Notes: a model not told the origin generated them from the letters alone. Positions 6,188 to 14,969 are shown, numbered from the stretch's first letter. The stretch is 41,825 nucleotides of DNA from Bacillota bacterium (GCA_023392595.1 JAEVYU010000011.1:1-41825); one strand, 5' to 3'. Translations and numbers: made by a program.

Positions 6188-7687
6188 TTAAAAGCGAATA
6201 TTAAATCCAGTGACCATTGACCGCTTCGCCTCATCCCAGCCAAGGCTCAAATTCAAACAGTCCGTTCCGTAATGAATCTGATAAATCTGATGAATCCACA
6301 GGGACTCCGTAGAATTATATGTTCCACTAAAGCCCAATGAATAAGTTTGGTTAAGAGGAATTTCTCCATTATAGAGCCAATTCGAGCCGATTTTGAATTC
6401 ATCCAGATAATCGCCCCAATCATCTCCACCTTCCACCGTATATAAGCGCAGTAAACTCAAAGTAAAATATGGATGGGGATTATAATCCAGACGGTATCCG
6501 CCATAAGTGCCCCCATACTCTGTTCCGCCGTCATCTTTGGAAACTTTACGGCTCAACATCCCAACTTGCCAGCGGCCCAATGGGCTCTCCCAGTACTTGC
6601 GGGTAATTGAAAATCCCAACTCTGTGGCATCATTTGACGAAAAACTTTTCGACCCATCAAGGGTTGCAACAAACAGCGGCCTATCGTAGGTTATTTTATC
6701 CCCAAAGCCATATCCCTCGGAATCGGTATTAAAATAAATTCCGGTATAATTGGAGATATCATCTTTCTTCGCATTCAGTCCTACTTGTAAGGTTGAATAA
6801 TCATTCGAACGATAGATGGTGGCAATTTGCCAATCCATATTTTTATTCATCGGGGCCGAGTATCGATATCCAAACTTTAAGCCGTCATCGTGACTATAAT
6901 CAAGTTGAATATCGGGAAACCAAATATTCGTCATGTCGAAAATTTTGGATGGCAGATAAAAAACCGGCACTCCTTTTAGCTGAAGAATAATGCTTTTTAA
7001 TTCCAGATAACGGCCGTCATAAACTCCCTCGCGGGCTACAAATTGATATTCCGGGTGGGCCTTCTCACAGCGGGTCATCGTAAGATTCTTGAAATGATAT
7101 AAAGTACCGTTTAAAATCATACTATCCGCATGAACCAAGGCATCCCGATTTTTCGTATGCAAAACCATGGAGACAGCTTCCGAAGATCCAGTACCATTTT
7201 TCAAATCATAGTTTAAGGTTTCAGTTTCAAAGGTCCCATTGCTATTGGTTACTTTCACTTCACCAACCGCTTTAGCGAATTCTTGTTTATTGTTATAATT
7301 CAATTGCCTGGCTGTCAAGGTGATTGCATCCGGAGATTGCATATGCACCCCGCCGGTAGCCTGCGCCTCTCCGGTATTAAGATCGTAGACCAGTCTTTCA
7401 GACTGCATAACAATTCCGGTTTGTGATGTTAATTTAACGTTCCCGTTAGCTTCTACCAAACCTGACTTATAATTATATTGAATTCGATCTGCTTCGATAA
7501 CCCCGAAATCATAAGTGACTTTTACATTTTTCTCAGCAGTCGTAGTATCCGACGATAAATCAGTTTTCACAAAACCTTCGGCAACAATATTAGCTTCTGT
7601 TGCGGCAGCATAAACCGGAGAGACGCTTCCGATCATCGGGCTCAAAGCTATCCATAGTAATCCAAAAATTGCCACTCGTTTATTAAT
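6188..7687 (-). CDS. lptD: LptD/OstA-like outer-membrane LPS translocon, short barrel
   Basis: An outer-membrane LPS insertion protein homologue. A signal peptide (about 1-28, ending VYA-A) is followed by repeated OstA/LptA-type beta strands (VIEADRIQYNYKSG, VMQSERLVYD) to about residue 205. The LptD hallmark follows: a conserved Cys-containing link (TRCEKAHPEY) then LKGVPVFYLPSKI. The rest is aromatic-rich amphipathic beta strand ending in Phe, as in barrel proteins. At about 499 residues it is far shorter than proteobacterial LptD (about 780); the barrel part is only about 260 residues. The first standard start, GTG 7675, lies 21 nt from GGAGG. ATT 7687 lies 9 nt from it and gives a basic NKR signal-peptide start, so ATT is preferred. 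It is the last gene of the operon. Confidence 0.82.
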   Translation of the reverse strand: MNKRVAIFGLLWIALSPMIGSVSPVYAAATEANIVAEGFVKTDLSSDTTTAEKNVKVTYDFGVIEADRIQYNYKSGLVEANGNVKLTSQTGIVMQSERLVYDLNTGEAQATGGVHMQSPDAITLTARQLNYNNKQEFAKAVGEVKVTNSNGTFETETLNYDLKNGTGSSEAVSMVLHTKNRDALVHADSMILNGTLYHFKNLTMTRCEKAHPEYQFVAREGVYDGRYLELKSIILQLKGVPVFYLPSKIFDMTNIWFPDIQLDYSHDDGLKFGYRYSAPMNKNMDWQIATIYRSNDYSTLQVGLNAKKDDISNYTGIYFNTDSEGYGFGDKITYDRPLFVATLDGSKSFSSNDATELGFSITRKYWESPLGRWQVGMLSRKVSKDDGGTEYGGTYGGYRLDYNPHPYFTLSLLRLYTVEGGDDWGDYLDEFKIGSNWLYNGEIPLNQTYSLGFSGTYNSTESLWIHQIYQIHYGTDCLNLSLGWDEAKRSMVTGFNIRF

Positions 7688-7704
7688 TGATATTCTCCTC
7701 CGTA

Positions 7705-8631
7705 TTATTGAATTGTGTAAATTCTTAACGGTTCCTTCACCTGTAAATAAAATTCCGTACCTTGGGGTATGTTTTTTTCTTTCCCCTTGACTGCAAATCC
7801 AAGCAAAATTCCACCCGGGCCAAAAGCCATCATACCGGCCGCACTGGCGCCAACTGATAACCGGCGGGAATAATCCATACTTCGGGCTTTCACACCATAA
7901 ATCATAGAAACCGGAGTCCCATCCAAGGCTTTTATCTCGGCAAAATCCAACATCAAATTGGCGTCACGGCCCCAATTTTCAGGACGGTTGACTGCTTGAA
8001 GGGTTCCTTCTCCATTCAAACCTTTTGGAAAAACCAGAAAATCATCTACCAAAACAGATTCAACCACTTCAAATTGAAACCGGGTTCCTGGTTTACTTTG
8101 TGCAGAATTCAAGGGATTAACCATCCGGACTTTCACTAAAGTGCCTTCGGTAACCGTTACCCATTTGCCCTTGATGACGCCGTCAGGAAAAACCTGATTG
8201 ATTAATTTTTCCAATCGCTTGGTTACCGGTCCTGTATAAGCAATATTAAATAACGATTTCTCCACCGATTCCAAACGGGTTTGTATGGGGCCGGCATAAC
8301 TTCTTTTGAAAAGGACCCACTCCAAAGCTTGAATTTTATAGAGTAACGAAACATCATGAGGCTGATTCTCATATATTAAGGTATCCAAACGGCTTAAACG
8401 CTCGACAATCGAATCCGCAAAACGTCTTCCCGTAGTAATTTGCTCCAGATTGCTGATCCTATCTAACAAACCGCTATCCTCATCCGATTTACCAATCATA
8501 TTAACTTCCAAGTCCGATAACCACTGTAAAGGATTTCTGGTAGCGTTTCCCTCAGCGGCCACGCTAGTCCCGGACATCAAGAACAGCAAAAACAACAAAA
8601 CCACTAGGCCTGAATACTTGAGTCTTACCAT
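7705..8631 (-). CDS. Exported repeat protein of the lpt operon, unknown
   Basis: A 308-residue secreted protein. The signal peptide (1-26, hydrophobic core VVLLFLLFLMSG, cleavage near VAA) is followed by about three imperfect helical repeats of about 33 residues between 45 and 145, built on a motif like LL-R-I--LE---F-R-YAGPI--RL. The C-terminal 150 residues form a beta domain (GTLVKVRMVNPLNSAQSKPG, then FLVFPKGLNGEGTL) like the small-barrel domains of secretion and conjugation proteins. A hydrophobic Gly-rich segment (GASAAGMMAFGPGGILLGFA) lies near 260-280 and may touch a membrane. The start ATG has GGAGG upstream. It lies between the SLH/barrel gene and lptD, 17 bp from the latter. Role unknown; an envelope partner is inferred. 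Confidence 0.8.
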   Translation of the reverse strand: MVRLKYSGLVVLLFLLFLMSGTSVAAEGNATRNPLQWLSDLEVNMIGKSDEDSGLLDRISNLEQITTGRRFADSIVERLSRLDTLIYENQPHDVSLLYKIQALEWVLFKRSYAGPIQTRLESVEKSLFNIAYTGPVTKRLEKLINQVFPDGVIKGKWVTVTEGTLVKVRMVNPLNSAQSKPGTRFQFEVVESVLVDDFLVFPKGLNGEGTLQAVNRPENWGRDANLMLDFAEIKALDGTPVSMIYGVKARSMDYSRRLSVGASAAGMMAFGPGGILLGFAVKGKEKNIPQGTEFYLQVKEPLRIYTIQ

Positions 8632-8640
8632 GGCTTCCTC

Positions 8641-10002
8641 CTAAAAATGCAATGCTAAGGATCCTGAAACAATTGGTTTATCAAAATCAACTAGGCGATA
8701 GGCCAGCCAAAGAGTAACCCAATCATTATAATTGATTCCAAAAGATGTGGTTGTGAGCCATCCTTCCTGCAAGTTAGAATTGTCAAAAGACTGATAAGCC
8801 AAAAAAGTCCAATAATCATTTAAATGATAATTAATTCCGGCGTTGGCCTTGGAACTCGCTATTCCTAGAATGTTATCCATATTCCAATCTCCCTCCGGAT
8901 TCATAAAATCAAGACCCAATAAGTTTTTTGGGTAAGGGATAACCGTGTTGAATTGCATGGTTTTTAAATTAGCACCTACAATTGCATCTAAATCAATTGG
9001 AACGAATAAATTGATATTACTCCCGCTCCCCTCCAGCGGATTGGCCATTGGAAGATTAAGTCTGGCGCTGGATAAATTATTGTTATCATTAAAATTTGTG
9101 GTATATACCAAAAAATCTCCTACTTTTATGCCTTGGTTGAGATTACCCACAAAAGCTTTTGTCTTAAGATCCGTCTCCTGGGGTAAATAACCATTTAACG
9201 GCAAAATACCATTGACAGACCATAAACTGTCGACCCACTGAATTTGATTAACCTCATCCAATAATGGCAAAACCTCGTTGTTTATATATGTTTTTTGGTT
9301 GTTGCCATTAGCTGAAGAGTCCGCTTTCCATTCAATAGGAAATAAAAAATATCCATGAATGGATTGTATATTATTCAACGGCAAATAACCTTTTACAACT
9401 AACAATGGCTTTTTACTCCCCGGTTGATAAAATACATTAAAACTGGATTCGTCACCACTTAAAAGAAAAACATAATTTGACCGGACATATTCCAGCGGAA
9501 TAAATATAAATATTTTTCTTTGTTGCTTGTTAAAATATTGTCCAAAATAATAATTAGGTCGCTGGATACCAACCTTACTTTTAGAAATAATATTATCAAG
9601 GTCCTGATATTCACCAGTCTCAAGCTTGATTTTAGACAAATTGGGATGAACTTGATCAATATCGGTTATTTGAACTCCCAAATCGGTTAATTCCAATTGA
9701 AACTCGGCTATTAATTTTTGCAGAATTTCAACTTCGCTATCAGGCAAATTTGGGGCAGTCGTTTGACTGGTGATAAAACCTTTTATGTAATAAGCAATTT
9801 CAAAACGGGAGAGTTGATTCCCGGAATTAACCCAATCCGCCGGATAATCAGCGATGAAGCCTTTTTGCTTCAAAAAGCCCATGGCTTGATAAATCCATGG
9901 CTCCAGCGTAGTTTTACGTAGAGGGCCCTCCCCATAACAGATCCCCGTTAGCATCATCGCAAGGATAAGCATCCATATGCTTTTTTTGTAGTCGCCAATC
10001 AT
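8641..10002 (-). CDS. SLH-like domain / beta-barrel outer-membrane protein
   Basis: ATG 10002 is chosen: AGGAAG is 7 nt upstream and the protein then begins with a signal peptide (MIGDYKKSIWMLILAMM...). The 453 residues show an SLH-like module (about 32-75, WIYQAMGFLKQKGFIADYPA ... SRFEIAYYI), a short helical region (80-120), then beta-rich sequence to a terminal Phe (SLALHF), as in barrel proteins. SLH plus barrel is the plan of OmpM-type proteins that tether the outer membrane to peptidoglycan in diderm Firmicutes. The gene is in the lpt operon, 9 bp before the repeat-protein gene. The middle part has no recognised fold and could be a periplasmic beta domain rather than a porin. Confidence 0.75.
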   Translation of the reverse strand: MIGDYKKSIWMLILAMMLTGICYGEGPLRKTTLEPWIYQAMGFLKQKGFIADYPADWVNSGNQLSRFEIAYYIKGFITSQTTAPNLPDSEVEILQKLIAEFQLELTDLGVQITDIDQVHPNLSKIKLETGEYQDLDNIISKSKVGIQRPNYYFGQYFNKQQRKIFIFIPLEYVRSNYVFLLSGDESSFNVFYQPGSKKPLLVVKGYLPLNNIQSIHGYFLFPIEWKADSSANGNNQKTYINNEVLPLLDEVNQIQWVDSLWSVNGILPLNGYLPQETDLKTKAFVGNLNQGIKVGDFLVYTTNFNDNNNLSSARLNLPMANPLEGSGSNINLFVPIDLDAIVGANLKTMQFNTVIPYPKNLLGLDFMNPEGDWNMDNILGIASSKANAGINYHLNDYWTFLAYQSFDNSNLQEGWLTTTSFGINYNDWVTLWLAYRLVDFDKPIVSGSLALHF

Positions 10003-10086
10003 ACGATCACTTCCTAAAAGCTCATATATCATTAATTGACTCGTCAAAGCCTTCTTGGTTTCCATTCGTGAAACTATATTTAAAGG

Positions 10087-10500
10087 TCAATCTTCTTTGA
10101 CCAATGTTGGTGTGTTTTTAAGGAAACGTTCAGCTAAAATGACCGCCACATAATCATCAAAAGGTTCTCGAGGTATCCTCAGCCCAATAGGAATAAAACG
10201 GGCGAAGCCTTTGGTATTTTCCCTTAAATAACGGTAACGTCCTTCTAAGGTTGATTTATCCTCATTTACCGTAATAATGGGTTTTTCAAAAGAAACCAGA
10301 CATTGCCGGATATAACTGCTATTGGTACGATCTCCGACAATAATTTTTTTCAACCCAAACTCTTCATCTAAAGCCGCGACTTTTTCTTTCAACCGCTCTA
10401 CCGGAATGACCTCTTGGGTTAAAACCTGTGCTTTTTCATTCACAACGGCTAAACCACATTTTTGGCGTCCCGGATCAATAGCCAATAAATGGATGGATAT
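10087..10500 (-). CDS. YqgF/RuvX-like RNase H-fold nuclease
   Basis: A small protein of the YqgF-type RNase H fold. It opens with a strand and the first acidic residue (LLAIDPGRQKCGLAVV), has a second conserved stretch (KKIIVGDRT) and ends with FDDYVAVILAERFL. YqgF family members process pre-16S rRNA or resolve junctions; this one is divergent (DPG rather than the usual DYG or DVG) and may be a paralogue. GTG 10524 has no ribosome site. GAGGAGGG at 10514-10507 points to ATA 10500, seven bases downstream, which restores the normal family N-terminus; TTG 10485 would remove the first strand. So an AUA start is proposed. It lies in the envelope operon between DUF3084 and the SLH/barrel gene. Confidence 0.75.
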   Translation of the reverse strand: MSIHLLAIDPGRQKCGLAVVNEKAQVLTQEVIPVERLKEKVAALDEEFGLKKIIVGDRTNSSYIRQCLVSFEKPIITVNEDKSTLEGRYRYLRENTKGFARFIPIGLRIPREPFDDYVAVILAERFLKNTPTLVKED

Positions 10501-10566
10501 ATAAAACCCTCCTCTTAAAACCACAAGTACTATTCATTCAGAGGTTCGATTGGATTTTCCCTTTCT

Positions 10567-11778
10567 TCATATTGGCTTTACAATAAATTTCACCTTAAAG
10601 TCATCAACCCGATAAGTGTCATTAGCAGCCACCAAACATACCTCATATTGACCCGGTTTTTTCTCCCGGATCAAACTAATCGTTCTGGCGATTTCCGACA
10701 TTGAAATAATGTCCCGCAAATTTTGGCCTTCCGTAATAATACCGTTGTCAATCGCTTTGTTATTGGCAATAATCAACATGCTTAGCAAGCGATCACGCAG
10801 CGCGGTCTCTGAGACCGTATTTTCAACCACCAACGAAGTAATGACTTGATCGGTCCTATAAATCATTCGATTGGGATAACATTCCAATGATACGGTCAGA
10901 GGTTCTCCGGCCACTGAATTTTTATCGACAACCACTCGCAGCACGGCTTTATCTTTTATCTGGCCAAGCTCCGTGCAAACTTGAGCTACTTTTTGAGGAG
11001 CAACCCGTACCGCATAATCACTTTTTCCGGGGATCTTCGCTCCCCGTTTCAGAGCGATTTCATTAATCTTTTTCAAGAACGGTTCAACCAACCTAGAAAA
11101 TATTTGATTGGTAGGGACACCCGGCTCGACAATTTCGGCATCCACAATCTCCCCTACATAAAAAATCATTGGTTTATCTACAATATTCTTATTACGATCC
11201 TGTAAGCTTTGCAGCCAGCCTTCCAAATTTTGAATCTGCTGGCTGAGCCGCGTCTCCTGCAAAGTCAGATTGGTTATCTGGTCTTTTAAATCATCATTGA
11301 TATTCGTTAGATTGACAAGTCGGTCCCGGGCTAAGTTTAAATTTCCTTGAGTACTTGCCAGACTGCTTGATACCTTGGCGTATTGAGAACGGGTTTCTTG
11401 CAGCTGCTTTTCCACCTTAAGCTGTTGGGAAACTGCATTGAGCAAATTACGGTGAAGTTGATTATATTCTTTTTCTTTATTACTAATTTCAACCGTTAAT
11501 TCTCCGACTTTTGACGTAGTAGTCTTTAATTCATGCTCAATGCTTTGTAGCCGGAAAATCGCGGTACGGGCGTACTCTGATATGACAGTCAAGATGAGTA
11601 AAGTTAGTCCGGCAATGAAAAAACCTGTACAAACCGTAATAATCATTGAAGTATATTTAGGCCGAAGGCCAAAAAGGCTAAGACGTCTTTTGCCCACCTT
11701 CATGCCGACCCGATCTCCTAAAAGGGCAATTAGGCCACCGAAAATAACCATTGACACAATGATAATAATTCCATACAT
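10567..11778 (-). CDS. DUF3084-type membrane coiled-coil protein
   Basis: A 403-residue protein. Two N-terminal membrane segments (about 3-20 and 45-68) flank a basic cytoplasmic loop (GMKVGKRRLSLFGLRPKYTS). A long coiled coil (about 72-190, Gln/Leu/Asn-rich) and a beta-rich C-terminal domain (195-403) follow. The loop and layout match DUF3084, a family of unknown function from cyanobacteria and diderm Firmicutes. The coiled coil and C-domain would sit outside the inner membrane and could span part of the envelope. It directly follows lptF/G in the operon (20 bp). Confidence 0.85.
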   Translation of the reverse strand: MYGIIIIVSMVIFGGLIALLGDRVGMKVGKRRLSLFGLRPKYTSMIITVCTGFFIAGLTLLILTVISEYARTAIFRLQSIEHELKTTTSKVGELTVEISNKEKEYNQLHRNLLNAVSQQLKVEKQLQETRSQYAKVSSSLASTQGNLNLARDRLVNLTNINDDLKDQITNLTLQETRLSQQIQNLEGWLQSLQDRNKNIVDKPMIFYVGEIVDAEIVEPGVPTNQIFSRLVEPFLKKINEIALKRGAKIPGKSDYAVRVAPQKVAQVCTELGQIKDKAVLRVVVDKNSVAGEPLTVSLECYPNRMIYRTDQVITSLVVENTVSETALRDRLLSMLIIANNKAIDNGIITEGQNLRDIISMSEIARTISLIREKKPGQYEVCLVAANDTYRVDDFKVKFIVKPI

Positions 11779-11797
11779 TTCAGTGCCTCACCCCGTC

Positions 11798-12874
11798 TTA
11801 GCTTTTCACTTTACAAAACACATAAACTCCGTATCCTGTTAAAGCAATATTGGGTAGCCACGCCCCTAAGAATACAGGTATTGAACCCGTCCTAGCAAAA
11901 TAATCTCCAATACCCATCAATACATACCAAATTAAAATATAAATAATACAAAGTCCAAATCCCGCTGCTTTACTACGCCGTTGAGGCCTAAGCGCCAAAG
12001 GAGTCCCCAAAATAGCAAATACCAAACTTGCAAATGGAATCGCCAGCTTATTATTGAGTTCCACCAATAACCGGTTACGTTCAATACCTGTGGTAAATTT
12101 ATCGATGTAACGCTTTAATTCGGAAATACTTTGGGCTTCCGGATCAACATTGGTTTGTTCAATCTCTTTTGGAGTGATGTTGAGTTCGTAACGAACCTTC
12201 CCTTTATCTACCGTTATCGGGAATAAGCTGTCTGTTGTATATTGATAAATTTGGGCTTTATTGAAATACCAACCGCTACCATTCCAATTCATAATCTCAG
12301 CTGAAATGGTACGGCGCAAGCTACCTTCCTTCATTTCCTGTATCAGCACGTTGTGCAATTCTTTATTTTTCGGCTCATAAGAATCAGCATAAATCAGCTT
12401 TCGAACGTCATCATCCTGAAAAGCTTTATAAAACTGATAAATTTTCCCCGAGGCTTCCTTCGTCATCGCCCTGGTTTTTAATTGTTCATAAGCTTGGAGC
12501 GAAGCCGGAACGACATATTCATTAAGCATAACTCCAAAAATGCTAATCAATAAACCAATCACTACGATTGGAACGGCTATCCGCCTATAACTCAAACCTC
12601 CTGCCCGCATTGCGATAGTCTCACTATGAGCGGTTAACGTACCAAGGCCCAATAAAATTCCTAATAAAACAGAGATTGAAGCTCCAATCGTTAAATTTTG
12701 AGGGATTGTTAAAGCCAACAGTTCCAAGGTAAAACCGAGCGAAAGATGAAGTTTCTCCGCCGCCCGCATCAAATTGAGCATTTGTACGCCCAATAATACG
12801 CAGGTAAAAGTAACCATACCTCCTAGAAGCGGCGCCAAAATCGCCTTAATAATATATCGAGTTAATATTTTCAT
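11798..12874 (-). CDS. lptF: LPS export permease, LptF/LptG (YjgP/YjgQ) family
   Basis: The inner-membrane half of the LPS extraction ABC transporter. The 358 residues show six membrane segments (about 15-35, 58-80, 98-120, 270-290, 298-320, 325-350) with a periplasmic jellyroll between the third and fourth (about 125-265), the family layout. The start ILTRYIIKAILAPLLGG and the AHSETIAMRAGGLSYRRI coupling region are typical. Only one permease gene is present, whereas proteobacteria have LptF and LptG; this one may act as a homodimer, or a partner lies elsewhere. lptB lies 18 bp upstream. The F/G choice is arbitrary. Confidence 0.92.
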   Translation of the reverse strand: MKILTRYIIKAILAPLLGGMVTFTCVLLGVQMLNLMRAAEKLHLSLGFTLELLALTIPQNLTIGASISVLLGILLGLGTLTAHSETIAMRAGGLSYRRIAVPIVVIGLLISIFGVMLNEYVVPASLQAYEQLKTRAMTKEASGKIYQFYKAFQDDDVRKLIYADSYEPKNKELHNVLIQEMKEGSLRRTISAEIMNWNGSGWYFNKAQIYQYTTDSLFPITVDKGKVRYELNITPKEIEQTNVDPEAQSISELKRYIDKFTTGIERNRLLVELNNKLAIPFASLVFAILGTPLALRPQRRSKAAGFGLCIIYILIWYVLMGIGDYFARTGSIPVFLGAWLPNIALTGYGVYVFCKVKS

Positions 12875-12891
12875 TCAAAATGGGCCCCCTG

Positions 12892-13611
12892 TTACATACT
12901 GAAGTGTTCACCAAGGTAAAACCGTTTGGCATTTTCATCATTGGCAATATCGGCAGAACTTCCGGAAACCAGTATTTCGCCGGCATGCATAATATATGCC
13001 CTATCAGTAATGGCTAATGTTTCACGAACACTATGGTCGGTGATTAATATACCCATTCCTTTGGCCCGCAAGTCATTGATAATACCTTGGATATCGGCGA
13101 TAGCAATAGGATCAATCCCGGTGAAAGGTTCATCCAGTAAAATAAATTTGGGATCCATCGCCAGAGCCCTGGCAATCTCTACCCGGCGCCGTTCTCCTCC
13201 GGACAACATATAGCCGTAACTTTTCCGGAGATGGCTGAGGTGAAATTCTTCCATCAATTGTTCACAGCGGTTTTTCCGGTAAGAGAGCGGTAAATCCGTT
13301 AATTCTAAAATGGCCATAATATTATCGCTTACTGTTAATTTCCTAAATACCGACGCTTCTTGAGCCAAATAACTCACACCGTATTTGGAACGTATATGCA
13401 TGGCCATTGCGGTTACATCATGGTCATAAATATGAATTGATCCCGCATCACAGCGTTCCAAGCCAACAATCATATAAAAAGTAGTGGTCTTCCCCGCTCC
13501 ATTGGGCCCGAGTAAACCAACCACTTCACCGGGGTTGACTACCAGATCTACACCATTCACAACTCTACGGCGCTGATATTCCTTAATCAAGCCTTGTACT
13601 CTAATTGACAT
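12892..13611 (-). CDS. lptB: LPS export ABC ATPase LptB
   Basis: The ATPase that powers LPS extraction. The 239-residue length is typical. Walker A GPNGAGKT is at 35-42, the Q-loop region is YLAQEASVFRKLTV, the signature LSGGERRRVEIARALA is near 138, Walker B is FILLDEPFTGIDPIAI and the switch is ITDHSVRETL. The ERRRVEIARAL and GIDPIA wording separates LptB from generic branched-chain amino-acid ATPases. The start has GGGGGCTT upstream. It sits between lptA (12 bp) and the lptF/G permease. Confidence 0.95.
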   Translation of the reverse strand: MSIRVQGLIKEYQRRRVVNGVDLVVNPGEVVGLLGPNGAGKTTTFYMIVGLERCDAGSIHIYDHDVTAMAMHIRSKYGVSYLAQEASVFRKLTVSDNIMAILELTDLPLSYRKNRCEQLMEEFHLSHLRKSYGYMLSGGERRRVEIARALAMDPKFILLDEPFTGIDPIAIADIQGIINDLRAKGMGILITDHSVRETLAITDRAYIMHAGEILVSGSSADIANDENAKRFYLGEHFSM

Positions 13612-13623
13612 GCTAAGCCCCCA

Positions 13624-14319
13624 TTACTTAGTTTCATTGATAATCCTGGTCTTAACCATACCACTAGCCAAAACTTGATGAGTATCAAAGGAGTACGTTA
13701 TTTCCGGCGCCGTCATCTCATTCTGATCGCGAATCAAAATCGCATCTCCACTAATAACTCCTTTATTTGCGGGCCGATCAAGGATTAACTTATTGCCACG
13801 GATCGTATTGGTAGGATTAACGGCCTCCACCGGTCCATAAACAGTGAATAAACCTTTTTTTATCTCGCCTTCAGCTCGGCTTCCTTTAATTACCCAGTCA
13901 AGATAGCGGATAACCACTTGGCCGGATAGCTTTACAAATTCGGTCGGGCGGTTCCATTCTAAATTATTGCAAGTAGCCGAAGTGCTCCCATCATAGAGAA
14001 AAAAAACATTTTTACTAGCCACCAAATGGTTACGATCGATATCGACTACCAGTTCGACTGATTTTAAGATTCTTGATACCGGTGGTTTTTTATTGGTCTT
14101 ATCATTTTTATCAAGGGATCCATTGTCTGTATTATTTAAATCTTTCCAGTTGGCTTCTACCAACTGCGATACTGTACCATGGTATTTCATTATATTTTTG
14201 GCTAAATCAAACTCACCGCCATGGGGAGCCTTGATTTCTAACCGCCCGGCTGCTGCGCTTAGGCCATAAGATAAAAATATAAAAATAATAAACAGAGTAG
14301 TCCAAATTTTTCGTTTCAT
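13624..14319 (-). CDS. lptA: Periplasmic LPS bridge protein LptA
   Basis: An OstA-fold protein. The signal peptide (1-22, LFIIFIFLSYGLSAAAG) is followed by repeated short strands (LEIKAPHGGEFDLAKNIM ... VELVVDIDRNHLVASKNVFF ... SRAEGEIKKGLFTVYG) that would form the half-jellyroll LPS groove. A polar insertion (about 60-80, NDKTNKKPP) interrupts the fold. The length of 231 residues is a little above the proteobacterial protein (about 185). Its ATG overlaps the stop of lptC by 4 bp (ATGA), so translation is probably coupled. Confidence 0.85.
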   Translation of the reverse strand: MKRKIWTTLFIIFIFLSYGLSAAAGRLEIKAPHGGEFDLAKNIMKYHGTVSQLVEANWKDLNNTDNGSLDKNDKTNKKPPVSRILKSVELVVDIDRNHLVASKNVFFLYDGSTSATCNNLEWNRPTEFVKLSGQVVIRYLDWVIKGSRAEGEIKKGLFTVYGPVEAVNPTNTIRGNKLILDRPANKGVISGDAILIRDQNEMTAPEITYSFDTHQVLASGMVKTRIINETK

Positions 14320-14885
14320 TCATTTGTCCTCTGATAAGACACTCTAGTCTGTCCGTTAAAAATTGCATGGTCAATTTCCAGATTGGCTACAACTTCTTCG
14401 GTTGTGACGATGGCTTGGGGTGTTTCCAATATTGCATTTTTTTGAGCGGTGACTTTATTGCCCAGAGTATCCCAAACTACCCTCTCGGCAGTAAGCTTTT
14501 TACTTCCATCCGTTGCTTTCAATATTACATTCCCGATAATTTCCAATCTGCGGGTTTTTAAATAAACAGTACCCTGATTACCGGATATTTGATAAGAAGG
14601 AACCTTGTTGACAAAATAAACCCCTTCAACCTGTTCCAAATTATTAATATCCCCAGTGGTAGTTTTAATTTTATGAATATCCAATTCCCAATAGGCATTT
14701 TGTGTTGAACCGGGAATGGTCATTGTCACTCCTTCAGCCTCATCAAATCCCACCGTATCGCCATTACTTAAAGAATCTTGAGCCGTCTTGGAATTCATCC
14801 AAAATTTTGAAATCAAAAAACAGGCTGCAAGAATTGAACATAGAGATACTATCAAAACCACTAGTTTGAAGTGTTTCTTCAACAT
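14316..14885 (-). CDS. lptC: LPS export protein LptC
   Basis: A bitopic membrane protein that passes LPS from the permease to LptA. One N-terminal membrane helix (about 8-28, LVVLIVSLCSILAACFLI) is followed by an OstA-like periplasmic jellyroll (GVTMTIPGSTQNAYWELDIH ... GNQGTVYLKTRRLEIIGNVI ... ERVVWDTLGNKVTAQKNA). The length of 189 residues matches the family. It is the first gene of the lpt cluster. A possible promoter lies in the 170 bp upstream (TTGGCA, 16 bp, TATTTA on the minus strand) but is weak. Identity rests on fold-type repeats and position. Confidence 0.85.
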   Translation of the reverse strand: MLKKHFKLVVLIVSLCSILAACFLISKFWMNSKTAQDSLSNGDTVGFDEAEGVTMTIPGSTQNAYWELDIHKIKTTTGDINNLEQVEGVYFVNKVPSYQISGNQGTVYLKTRRLEIIGNVILKATDGSKKLTAERVVWDTLGNKVTAQKNAILETPQAIVTTEEVVANLEIDHAIFNGQTRVSYQRTNE

Positions 14886-14969
14886 TCAATCTTTCCCTTT
14901 TCCTAAGAATTCCCATCATTGATATAAACGTTAAATATCTTTCTAAGTTTCGCTGCCAACTAAAGAATT

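Noticed and set aside
10003..10065. A longer start (21 more residues) for the SLH/barrel protein
   Set aside because: It would bury the signal peptide; AGGAAG at proper distance supports ATG 10002.
10087..10500. Calling the YqgF-like gene ruvX outright
   Set aside because: The sequence is divergent and alaS/udk-type neighbours are absent, so it may be a paralogue.
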